DNA of 6,940 nucleotides from Candidatus Fermentithermobacillaceae bacterium UBA3951 (GTDB taxonomy: Bacteria; Bacillota; Sulfobacillia; Fermentithermobacillales; Fermentithermobacillaceae): assembly GCA_002385465.1 (NCBI GenBank), contig DGDN01000006.1, forward strand, positions 676-7,615, written 5' to 3'. The notes below the pieces were generated by a model. The model was given only the letters and a program-made list of their open reading frames with translations, was not told the DNA's origin and searched no databases. Below, one piece after another: positions 1 to 6,283 of the stretch (within the stretch, counting starts at the first letter, position 1; each line of letters starts with the position of its first letter). The position numbers and the translations under genes are program-made.

Positions 1-1736
1 ATCTCGCGGTCTTCACGTCCCCAAGGGTAAGTCCCCCGGTTGTAGGGGTCTGAGTAACCTTCCATCCCTGCTTCGTCGCCGTAGTACACGCACGGGACGC
101 CGGGCAAGGTCATCTGGAGTAGGACCATCAGTTTGAGCCTGCGGACGGCCCGCTCACGGGCCGGTTGAGACAGCCTGTACTCCTCTCTCTCGGCCACGCT
201 GAGGCTCCCTTCCGGAGGCGCGTCACCGAGCAAGGTGAGGATGCGGATCCTGTCGTGGCTTCCCAAGAGGTTCATGGTTGCCCGGAAGTTCTCCGGAGGG
301 TAGTTCTCGTAGAGGCTCATAATGCGGGCCGCCGCTTCCCGGGCGCTTTCCCGCCCAAGCATGTACTTGAGGAGGATGTCCCTGAGCGGGTAGTTCATCA
401 CCGAGTCGAGCTCTTCTCCCAGAAAATACTCGCGCCGCTCTCCGTAGCTTATCTTGTTGCTCGCGTCTTCCCAGACCTCGCCGATAAGAACGGCTTCAGG
501 GTCCGTTTCTTTCACGGCCTTCCGGAGACGGCGGATAAACTCATCGGGAAGTTCGTCGGCCACGTCCAGGCGCCAGCCTCGGGCCCCCTGCCTAAGCCAA
601 TATCTGGCCACACCGTTTTCCTTCCCCAGGATAAATTCCACGTAAGATGGCTCCAGTTCGTTTACGTTGGGAAGGTCTTCTTCGCCCCACCAGCACTCGT
701 AACGGCCTCCGGGACACTCCAACCTGTACCACGGGTAATAAGGAGATATTTCGGCCTGGAAAGCCCCCAGTTCGGGGTAATGTCCGTACCTATTGAAGTA
801 ACGGCTGTCGGCTCCCGTGTGGCTGAAGACGCCGTCGAGGATGATGGATATCCCCCTACGCCTCGCCTCCTTTACCAGCAGGGCAAATGTCTCCAGGTCG
901 CCGTACATGGGGTCGATCTTGAGGTAGTCTCCCGTGTCGTACTTGTGGTTGCTTGCCGCTTCGAAGATTGGGTTAAGGTAGAGCGCGCTTACGCCGAGCT
1001 CTTCCAGGTAAGACAGTTTGGCGACTATGCCCAGCAGGTTACCGCCGAAGAAGTCCCATCGTTTAACCCTCCCCTTTTCGTCTCTTATATAGAACGGGGT
1101 GTCGTCCCAATGGGCATGTATTAGGCTGTTTCTCTTGGGGTTCAGGATCTTCCCGTCCGGTAAGCCGTTATAGAACCTGTCGACAAATATCTGGTACATG
1201 ACCCCACTCTTGAACCACTCGGGCACTCGAGACGGCTTGTAGACCGTTATCTGGTAAGGCGGACATCTGGGTACTGACAAGTTGTTAGGCTCCGGCGACA
1301 CATCTCGGTCGGAGAGAGGACACAGCATCCCTACTCCCCCGAGCCTGAGAGGGTTGTTGTGGTAATAGTAAGTCGTGCCCCCTGCCTCAAGCCTGAAGTA
1401 GTACCAGATGAGGCCGGGCTCCTTTGGGAGTTCCAGGGTCCTTTCGAATATCGTCCCGAAAGCAGGATGCTTCCCCGCGCCCTCGCTTCCGCACAGCGAG
1501 AGGTCCTTATACCTGATCATCTGCATCGGGTAGGCTGCCTGGTCTCCCGTTCTCTCCGAGATGACGCAAAGGACGCATCCTTTGAGAGGTACCTCGCTCC
1601 CTACCATGAGCCGCAGGGTCACCCGGCTCCCACAGGGACGGGCCCCGAAGGGCTCGCGGTACCTCTCATCGTGCGAATCGTGATAGGCGCGTAAAGACGG
1701 CTCTCGGGTCTCACTCGCCTCTTCTTCCGGACGCAT
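1..1736 (-). CDS. GH13 alpha-amylase family glycosidase, neopullulanase/maltogenic amylase type (C-terminus cut by window edge)
   Basis: Hydrolyses alpha-1,4 (possibly alpha-1,6) bonds of maltodextrins, pullulan or cyclodextrins. Reading the minus strand gives 578 codons without a stop. Residues about 17-145 resemble the CBM34-type N-terminal domain of neopullulanases (YHDSHDERYREPFGA). The barrel starts near GVMYQIFVDRFYNG (178-191) and carries SNHKYDTGDY (262-271), region I DGVFSH (D301), region II GWRLDVADE (nucleophile D391), region III GEVWED (acid/base E420) and region IV LLGSHD (D495), so the catalytic triad is intact. YYGDEAGMEG (551-560) is typical of the subfamily. No signal peptide is visible, so the enzyme is probably cytoplasmic. 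The start at 1736 is chosen because AAGGAG lies 12 nt upstream; an in-frame ATG at 1775 lacks a good ribosome binding site but cannot be excluded. It is transcribed divergently from the hydrogenase maturation genes. Exact substrate preference cannot be read from sequence. Confidence 0.93.
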   Translation of the reverse strand, partial: MRPEEEASETREPSLRAYHDSHDERYREPFGARPCGSRVTLRLMVGSEVPLKGCVLCVISERTGDQAAYPMQMIRYKDLSLCGSEGAGKHPAFGTIFERTLELPKEPGLIWYYFRLEAGGTTYYYHNNPLRLGGVGMLCPLSDRDVSPEPNNLSVPRCPPYQITVYKPSRVPEWFKSGVMYQIFVDRFYNGLPDGKILNPKRNSLIHAHWDDTPFYIRDEKGRVKRWDFFGGNLLGIVAKLSYLEELGVSALYLNPIFEAASNHKYDTGDYLKIDPMYGDLETFALLVKEARRRGISIILDGVFSHTGADSRYFNRYGHYPELGAFQAEISPYYPWYRLECPGGRYECWWGEEDLPNVNELEPSYVEFILGKENGVARYWLRQGARGWRLDVADELPDEFIRRLRKAVKETDPEAVLIGEVWEDASNKISYGERREYFLGEELDSVMNYPLRDILLKYMLGRESAREAAARIMSLYENYPPENFRATMNLLGSHDRIRILTLLGDAPPEGSLSVAEREEYRLSQPARERAVRRLKLMVLLQMTLPGVPCVYYGDEAGMEGYSDPYNRGTYPWGREDRE

Positions 1737-1824
1737 TATATCTGGCAGCTCCTTGACTCCTAAGGATGAGTCCATAAGGCTATGGTTTCTCGGTTTCGGA
1801 GAGGAAATGCCCCGTTGTTGGGCC

Positions 1825-1837
1825 TCACACTTTGTGA
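1825..1837. promoter_or_regulatory. Small inverted repeat TCACA-N3-TGTGA, possible operator
   Basis: Perfect 5-bp arms TCACA (1825-1829) and TGTGA (1833-1837) flank the 3-nt centre CTT, about 50 nt upstream of the first gene of the hyd cluster and inside the divergent region. The half-sites resemble those of CRP/FNR-type regulators but sit in the opposite order and spacing (CRP is TGTGA-N6-TCACA), and it is not a Rex consensus. A 13-bp element with 5-bp arms can arise by chance, so this is only a candidate. Confidence 0.25.
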
Positions 1838-1871
1838 TAGCCTGCACTTAGATAAAGCCTCTTTGGAAGGG

Positions 1872-1877
1872 AAGGAG
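1872..1877 (+). promoter_or_regulatory. Ribosome binding site deciding a GTG start
   Basis: AAGGAG lies 8 nt before the GTG at 1886. It is a near-ideal Shine-Dalgarno sequence and fixes the start of the TM1266-like gene, which has no ATG at its N-terminus. Confidence 0.8.
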
Positions 1878-1885
1878 AAGCCGCG

Positions 1886-2146
1886 GTGGACAGGCGGATC
1901 GCTATAATCGCCATCATTGTCGAAGACCGGAACTCCGTGGCTAGACTAAACGATATCCTCCACCGTCACGGAGAGTATATCATCGGCCGGATGGGTCTCC
2001 CCTACGAGAAGCGGAGACTATCCCTCATCAGCGTTGCCCTGGACGCGCCGGCCGATGTCGTCAACTCTTTGTCGGGTCAGCTGGGGATGTTGCCTGGCGT
2101 TACCGCCAAGACGCTGTATGCCAAGATGGGGCGGAGCGATGCTTAG
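1886..2146 (+). CDS. TM1266-family small protein, putative [FeFe]-hydrogenase system regulator
   Basis: An 86-residue protein with GTG start. It matches the pattern of the TM1266 family (putative iron-only hydrogenase system regulator): an opening beta strand RRIAIIAIIVEDR (3-15), a helix with LNDILHRHGEYIIGRMGLP (21-39), a second strand LSLISVALDAP (45-55), then a helix NSLSGQLGMLPGV (60-72) and a final strand (VTAKTLYAKM). This beta-alpha-beta-beta-alpha-beta layout is ACT/NikR-C-like. Such proteins occur almost only in genomes with HydE, HydF and HydG and usually beside them, as here. No DNA-binding domain is seen in so short a chain, so any regulatory role would be by ligand sensing or through a partner; the function is not established. 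Its TAG stop lies inside the start of hydE (8-nt overlap), so the two are probably translationally coupled. Confidence 0.88.
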   Translation: MDRRIAIIAIIVEDRNSVARLNDILHRHGEYIIGRMGLPYEKRRLSLISVALDAPADVVNSLSGQLGMLPGVTAKTLYAKMGRSDA

Positions 2147-3275
2147 GAGCCTCGTAGATAAACTGGAGAAAGAGGAGCGCCTTTCGGGAGCCGAGTTTGA
2201 GAGGCTGATCGCAGGCAGGACGCCGGAGCTTGCCGGGTATGTGTTCGAGAAGGCCCGAAAGGCGCGGGAACGTTACTACGGCAAGAAGGTGTTTATCCGC
2301 GGCCTAATCGAGTTTACAAACTACTGCCGCAACAATTGCTTGTACTGCGGGCTCCGGAGAGACAATAGGGCCGCGGAGCGATACAGGCTCACGGAGCAAG
2401 AGATCCTGGAGTGCTGCGCCGAAGGGCACGCCCTGGGGTTTAGGACTTTCGTCCTACAAGGCGGCGAAGACCCTTTCTTCGCCGATGAACTGCTGTGCAG
2501 GATCATCCGCTCCATCAAGAAGGATTTCCCCGACTGCGCCGTCACGCTGTCCCTGGGCGAGAGAGATGCAGAGAGTTACCAGAGGTTCTTTGATGCGGGC
2601 GCCGACCGCTACCTCCTTCGCCACGAGACGGCAGATGAGGAGCACTACGCGCGGCTCCATCCCCCGTCTCAATCTCCTGGTGAGAGGAAGAGATGTCTCT
2701 TCAGCCTCAAAGATATAGGCTACCAGGTCGGTTGCGGCTTCATGGTGGGTTCACCCTACCAGACGCCTAAACACCTTGCCCGGGATATGCTGTTCATGCA
2801 GGACCTTGAGCCCCACATGGTAGGGATCGGCCCCTTCATACCGCATCACGCGACGCCCTTTGCTCGAGAGCCTGCGGGGACGTTGGAGCTCACCTTGTTT
2901 ATGCTGGGGCTTACTCGACTCATGCTCCCCAGCGTACTCCTGCCTTCAACGACTGCACTGGCAACCATCGACCCCAAAGGTCGGGAACTGGGCATTCTCG
3001 CCGGAGCCAATGTGGTTATGCCAAACCTGTCGCCACCCGGTGTGAGGGAGAAGTACCTCCTCTACGACAACAAAGCGACGACGGGGGCTGAGTCCGCCCA
3101 GGCAGTAAGAGAGCTCAAGGAGGTGATGAAAGCGTTGGGATACAGCGTGGTTGTGGATCGGGGAGATTTTGTCCCGCCCAAGTCACAGCCCGAGCGACCA
3201 AACGAGTCAGGACTCAAATCGCAGCCCGAGCCACAGCCCGGATCACAGCCTGAGTTAAGACCTAAGTCGTCTTGA
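2139..3275 (+). CDS. hydE: [FeFe]-hydrogenase H-cluster maturase HydE (radical SAM)
   Basis: Radical SAM enzyme that acts on the iron-cysteine-CO-cyanide product of HydG on the way to the [2Fe] subcluster of hydrogenase. The 378-residue reading has the CX3CX2C motif in NYCRNNCLYC (C63, C67, C70), the SAM-binding GGE at 108-110 (LQGGEDP), RHETADEEHYARLHP (161-175), GFMVGSPYQTP (200-210), GIGPFIPHHATPF (229-241) and ANVVMPNLSP (290-299), all typical of HydE. The CX7CX2C accessory-cluster cysteines of Thermotoga HydE correspond to T314, A322 and E325 here, so that cluster is absent. Residues 347-378 are a hydrophilic tail of SQPE-like tetrapeptides beyond the usual end near 345-350. The ATG overlaps the stop of the preceding gene (ATGCTTAG); GGAG only 2 nt upstream suggests coupling. 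A longer in-frame reading from 2034 lies wholly inside the preceding gene and was not used. Confidence 0.96.
   Translation: MLRSLVDKLEKEERLSGAEFERLIAGRTPELAGYVFEKARKARERYYGKKVFIRGLIEFTNYCRNNCLYCGLRRDNRAAERYRLTEQEILECCAEGHALGFRTFVLQGGEDPFFADELLCRIIRSIKKDFPDCAVTLSLGERDAESYQRFFDAGADRYLLRHETADEEHYARLHPPSQSPGERKRCLFSLKDIGYQVGCGFMVGSPYQTPKHLARDMLFMQDLEPHMVGIGPFIPHHATPFAREPAGTLELTLFMLGLTRLMLPSVLLPSTTALATIDPKGRELGILAGANVVMPNLSPPGVREKYLLYDNKATTGAESAQAVRELKEVMKALGYSVVVDRGDFVPPKSQPERPNESGLKSQPEPQPGSQPELRPKSS
3183..3254 (+). repeat. hydE: Degenerate 12-bp repeat encoding the SQPE tail of HydE
   Basis: Copies of the unit TCACAGCCCGAG start at 3183, 3219 (TCG variant), 3231 (CCA...GGA variant) and 3243 (CCT variant). 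Their offsets are 36, 12 and 12 nt, so all lie on one 12-nt grid and encode SQPE, SQPE, PQPG and SQPE. The blocks between the first and second copies (RPNE, SGLK) keep the four-residue period but have diverged. Confidence 0.8.
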
Positions 3276-3293
3276 GGCATCCACATACACTTA

Positions 3294-3320
3294 CTGACCG
3301 GGAAGGCCTGGCCTGACCGG
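3294..3320 (+). repeat. Short direct repeat CTGACCGG between hydE and hydG
   Basis: Two perfect copies of CTGACCGG (3294-3301 and 3313-3320), 19 nt apart, flank a small palindrome AGGCC-T-GGCCT (3304-3314, partly overlapping the second copy). It lies in the 65-nt gap just upstream of the hydG ribosome binding site (AGGAAG, 3327-3332). It may be a chance feature or a weak RNA structure limiting read-through or setting the hydE/hydG ratio; no T-tract follows, so it is not a conventional terminator. Confidence 0.35.
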
Positions 3321-3340
3321 AAAGAAAGGAAGATCGTAAA

Positions 3341-4807
3341 ATGCGCGAAAAACCTGTTTCGAATGCTTCGGACCTCAGCTCGCCTCCTAAGTACGACCCC
3401 AAGTCCGCCAGGGCCGAAGAGTTCATCTCCCACAAAGAGATCATGGATACGCTTGCGTACGCTTGGGAAAACCGGTCCAACGGCCCGCTCATAGATGACA
3501 TCATCGCGAAAGCGCGAGCCGGGAAGGGTCTTACTCACCGTGAAGCTGCGGTGCTTCTAGACTGCACCATCGAGGAGAAGAACCGGGAGATCTACCGGCT
3601 TGCTGAGGAGCTAAAGAGCAAAATCTACGGTAACCGCATAGTCTTGTTCGCTCCTCTCTATCTCTCCAATTACTGCATAAACGGCTGCGTCTACTGCCCT
3701 TATCACGCGATCAACAAGCACATACCGCGCAAGAAACTCTCTCAAGAGGAGATACGGCGAGAGGTAATCGCGCTTCAGAACATGGGCCACAAGAGGCTTG
3801 CGCTGGAATCGGGTGAGCACCCGGAACAAAGCCCAATCGAGTATATCCTTGAGAGCATCGAGACTATTTACAGCACAAAGCACAAAAACGGCGCCATAAG
3901 GCGGGTAAACGTGAACATCGCCGCTACGACCGTGGAGAACTACAGAAGACTAAAAGAAGCGGGTATCGGGACCTATATCCTCTTCCAGGAGACATACAAC
4001 AAGGAAGAGTACAAACGCCTCCATCCCTGGGGACCCAAGAGCGACTATGCCTACCACACCGAGGCTATGGACAGGGCGATGCAGGGCGGCATAGACGACG
4101 TCGGGCTCGGAGTTCTATTCGGCTTGGGACTCTACCGTTACGATTTCGTAGGACTCCTCATGCATGCGGAGCACCTTGAGGCCGTCTACGGCGTCGGTCC
4201 ACACACCATAAGCGTCCCCAGGCTGTGCAAGGCTGACGATATAGACCCGCGCGAATTCGACAACGGGATAGATAACGATACATTTGCCAAGATCGTGGCT
4301 TGTATTCGAGTTGCCGCACCGTATACCGGCATAATCGTTTCCACCAGAGAGAGCCCCAGAGTCCGAGAACGAGTCCTCAGGCTCGGGGTATCTCAGATAA
4401 GCGGTGGATCCCGGACCAGCGTGGGAGGTTACGTGGAAGACGAGCTTCCGGAGGAAGACTCATCGCAGTTTGAGGTGAGCGATAGAAGGACACTGGACGA
4501 AGTCGTCCGCTGGCTCATGGAACTAGGGTACATCCCCAGCTTCTGCACGGCGTGCTACCGCGAGGGAAGGACCGGAGAGGTTTTCATGGACCTCGCCAAG
4601 GCAGGCAACATCCACCTACGTTGTCAGCCCAACGCCCTTATGACCCTAAAGGAATACCTGATGGATTACGCTTCTCCCCTTACCAGGGACGTAGGAGAGG
4701 CCCTCTTGCGGCGTGAGGTCGAGGAAATACCTCACGAGCGGCTGAGAGAGATAACCCGCAAGAATCTGACCGGGATTGAGGCGGGCGAGCGGGACTTCAG
4801 GGTTTAG
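3341..4807 (+). CDS. hydG: [FeFe]-hydrogenase H-cluster maturase HydG (tyrosine lyase, radical SAM)
   Basis: Cleaves tyrosine with SAM to p-cresol and dehydroglycine and turns the latter into CO and cyanide, which are built onto iron bound by cysteine at a second cluster. The 488-residue protein has the radical SAM motif CX3CX2C in NYCINGCVYC (C112, C116, C119) and the C-terminal HydG-specific CX2CX22C (C402, C405, C428; FCTACYREGRTGEVFMDLAK) that holds the auxiliary cluster. ESGEH (156-160), VNVNIAATTVENYR (189-202), ILFQETYN (213-220), GVGPHTISVPR (284-294), VAAPYTGIIVSTRE (324-337) and the C-terminal NLTGIEAGERDF are also HydG-like. H275 in LLMHAEHLE is near where the family's dangler-iron histidine would be; exact alignment is needed. 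All catalytic cysteines are present, so it should be active. The ATG at 3341 has AGGAAG 8 nt upstream. The first 20-25 residues (Ser/Pro/Lys-rich) exceed the shorter N-terminus I recall for Thermotoga HydG. Confidence 0.97.
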   Translation: MREKPVSNASDLSSPPKYDPKSARAEEFISHKEIMDTLAYAWENRSNGPLIDDIIAKARAGKGLTHREAAVLLDCTIEEKNREIYRLAEELKSKIYGNRIVLFAPLYLSNYCINGCVYCPYHAINKHIPRKKLSQEEIRREVIALQNMGHKRLALESGEHPEQSPIEYILESIETIYSTKHKNGAIRRVNVNIAATTVENYRRLKEAGIGTYILFQETYNKEEYKRLHPWGPKSDYAYHTEAMDRAMQGGIDDVGLGVLFGLGLYRYDFVGLLMHAEHLEAVYGVGPHTISVPRLCKADDIDPREFDNGIDNDTFAKIVACIRVAAPYTGIIVSTRESPRVRERVLRLGVSQISGGSRTSVGGYVEDELPEEDSSQFEVSDRRTLDEVVRWLMELGYIPSFCTACYREGRTGEVFMDLAKAGNIHLRCQPNALMTLKEYLMDYASPLTRDVGEALLRREVEEIPHERLREITRKNLTGIEAGERDFRV

Positions 4808-4838
4808 CAGTTAGGGAGTTGGAGTCGAACCGGAGTCT

Positions 4839-6134
4839 ATGGAGGGCGAGGTGCCACCTGTGAGCTTGAGCAACACACCATCGGCGAACAGAACCCACAT
4901 CGGCTTTTTTGGCAAACGAAACGCGGGAAAGTCAAGCCTCGTAAATGCTGTTACGGGGCAGAATGTGGCCATCGTGTCGGATGTCAAAGGCACGACGACC
5001 GACCCGGTTCTAAGGCCCATGGAGCTGCTTCCGCTGGGCCCGGTGGTCGTAATAGATACTGCCGGTATCGACGACGAAGGTGAGTTGGGTGCCCTTCGAG
5101 TCAAGAGGACCCACCGGGTGCTCAACAAAACAGATGTTGCGGTCCTGGTTGTGGACGCAACAGAGGGGCTCAGTATCCACGACCGGGAGATGATCGACCG
5201 GTTTCGCGTGAAGAGTATCCCCTACATTGTCGCATATAATAAGACGGATCTTTTGGCTCCCCTCGCCTCAACCCTTCCGGTTTCTCAGGCCCCCACGGAC
5301 TCCCGGGCAAATATGTCTCCTCCGGCGAGCAATCGGTCTTCAGGGCCGTATGAGATCTGGGTGAGCGCTAAGACGGGGATAAACATTGACGCGCTTAAGG
5401 AACTCATCGCGCGGCGTGCGCGCCGCGACACTCCGTCACGCCCTATCGTCTCCGACCTGGTTTCCCCCCTGGACCTCGTTGTGCTTGTCGTGCCGATAGA
5501 CGAAGGGTCGCCCAAGGGCAGGCTGATCCTGCCGCAGCAGCAGACGATCAGGGAGCTCCTCGAGACGGGTGCGGTATCCGTGGTGGTTAAGGATTCGGAA
5601 CTGGGAGACGCCCTTCCCTGTCTCGCCAAGAAACCACGATTGGTCATCACCGACAGCCGGGTGTTTTCCAATGTTGCGGCAGTTGTCCCCGAAAACATCT
5701 ATCTTACGTCTTTCTCCATACTGTTCGCGCGGCACAAAGGATACCTGGAACAGCTTGCCGAGGGAGCGTTCGTCCTAGAGAGCCTCGAAGAAGGCGCTCG
5801 GGTACTTATTTCCGAAGGGTGCACTCATCACCGGCAGTGCAACGACATAGGCACGGTGAAGCTCCCGGGCTGGATCAAGGCCTACACAGCGAAAAACACG
5901 AAAGGGAATCTGAAGTTTGAATTCACGTCGGGCGGCGACTTCCCCGAGGACCTGTCTCCCTACTCCCTCATAGTCCACTGCGGGGGCTGTATGCTTACGG
6001 AGCGTGAAGTGAGATACCGCCAGGCATGCGCCAAAGACCAGAAGGTACCCATGACAAACTACGGCATGGTTATCGCCCATATGAACGGGATCCTTGAGCG
6101 GAGCCTGGCTGTCTTCCGGAAACCACGGTCTTAA
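4839..6134 (+). CDS. hydF: [FeFe]-hydrogenase maturation GTPase and scaffold HydF
   Basis: Scaffold that carries the [2Fe] precursor and transfers it to apo-hydrogenase; its GTPase domain is thought to control partner exchange. The 431-residue protein has three recognisable parts. The GTPase domain has P-loop GKRNAGKS (25-32), GTTTDP (51-56), DTAG (73-76), NKTD (134-137) and SAK (176-178). The dimerisation domain (about 200-315) contains LDLVVLVVPIDEGSPKGRLI. The cluster-binding domain has CTH (C328, H330) and HCGGC (H380, C381, C384), the conserved CXH...HCXXC set, followed by VPMTNYGM (403-410). The stretch between NKTD and SAK is longer than in Thermotoga HydF and Ser/Pro-rich. The ATG at 4839 has GGAG only 3 nt upstream; a GTG at 4851, 5 nt after GGAGG, is an equally reasonable start and would drop four residues. 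Only 31 nt separate it from hydG, so one transcript is likely. Confidence 0.96.
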   Translation: MEGEVPPVSLSNTPSANRTHIGFFGKRNAGKSSLVNAVTGQNVAIVSDVKGTTTDPVLRPMELLPLGPVVVIDTAGIDDEGELGALRVKRTHRVLNKTDVAVLVVDATEGLSIHDREMIDRFRVKSIPYIVAYNKTDLLAPLASTLPVSQAPTDSRANMSPPASNRSSGPYEIWVSAKTGINIDALKELIARRARRDTPSRPIVSDLVSPLDLVVLVVPIDEGSPKGRLILPQQQTIRELLETGAVSVVVKDSELGDALPCLAKKPRLVITDSRVFSNVAAVVPENIYLTSFSILFARHKGYLEQLAEGAFVLESLEEGARVLISEGCTHHRQCNDIGTVKLPGWIKAYTAKNTKGNLKFEFTSGGDFPEDLSPYSLIVHCGGCMLTEREVRYRQACAKDQKVPMTNYGMVIAHMNGILERSLAVFRKPRS

Positions 6135-6283
6135 CCGCGCGAAGAGCCGAAAGGCAGTGTAAATTGAGGCGAAATTTACGTGTCACGCAAGGATATCAAT
6201 GGGGTGGCAGGGAATACCACTGTGTCTCTAGCGGACCGGTGCGTCCGGCTCTCAAATCCACATACCAGAACGGAGGACAGTGC
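6135..6283. other. Intergenic region between hydF and the lipoprotein gene
   Basis: This 149-nt gap holds the 7-bp AT-rich inverted repeat (6159-6179) and a second, weaker GC-rich inverted repeat CGGAC-N6-GTCCG (6232-6247), about 35 nt before the lipoprotein start. I see no tRNA, small ORF or T-tract terminator and no convincing -35/-10 pair, although a promoter for the downstream gene would be expected here. Confidence 0.55.
6159..6179. promoter_or_regulatory. Perfect 7-bp inverted repeat downstream of hydF
   Basis: Arms GTAAATT (6159-6165) and AATTTAC (6173-6179) flank a 7-nt centre, 24 nt after the hydF stop. The arms are AT-rich and no T-run follows, so it is a poor Rho-independent terminator. 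It may be an operator controlling the downstream transporter gene, or a weak RNA hairpin protecting the hyd message. Confidence 0.35.

Larger units (their letters stand above)
1737..1885. other. Divergent intergenic region between the GH13 gene and the hyd cluster
   Basis: This roughly 150-nt stretch must hold the promoters of both the minus-strand glycosidase and the plus-strand maturation operon. I found no plus-strand pair of -35/-10 boxes good enough to call: TTGTTG at 1815-1820 is followed 17 nt later only by TAGCCT, and the AT-rich TAGATAAA at 1849-1856 has no -35 partner at proper distance. It contains a small inverted repeat, listed separately. If the glycosidase starts at its upstream ATG (1775), the region shrinks to about 110 nt. 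Confidence 0.6.

Noticed and set aside
165..1124. Plus-strand open frame of 319 codons
   Set aside because: It is antisense to the GH13 gene, whose minus-strand frame shows all catalytic motifs; the plus-strand product has no recognisable domain and no suitable ribosome binding site.
1359..1694. Plus-strand open frame of 111 codons
   Set aside because: Antisense to the N-terminal domain of the GH13 protein; composition looks like a shadow frame.
2034..2138. 35-residue N-terminal extension of HydE
   Set aside because: It overlaps the TM1266-like gene entirely, is unlike any HydE N-terminus, and the ATG at 2139 gives the expected family start.
3062..3538. Minus-strand open frame of 158 codons across the hydE-hydG junction
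   Set aside because: Antisense to the end of hydE, the gap and the start of hydG; no domain features, and its repeats merely mirror the HydE tail repeat.
5124..5135. Second NKTD motif in HydF (residues 96-99)
   Set aside because: It lies before the VAVLVVDATEG strand, where the nucleotide-specificity motif cannot be; the true G4 motif is NKTD at 134-137.
5285..5698. Minus-strand open frame of 137 codons in hydF
   Set aside because: Antisense shadow of hydF with Ser/Arg-rich, non-globular composition.
6232..6247. GC-rich inverted repeat CGGAC-N6-GTCCG as a terminator
   Set aside because: Only five base pairs, no following T-run, and it sits just before the lipoprotein ribosome binding site.
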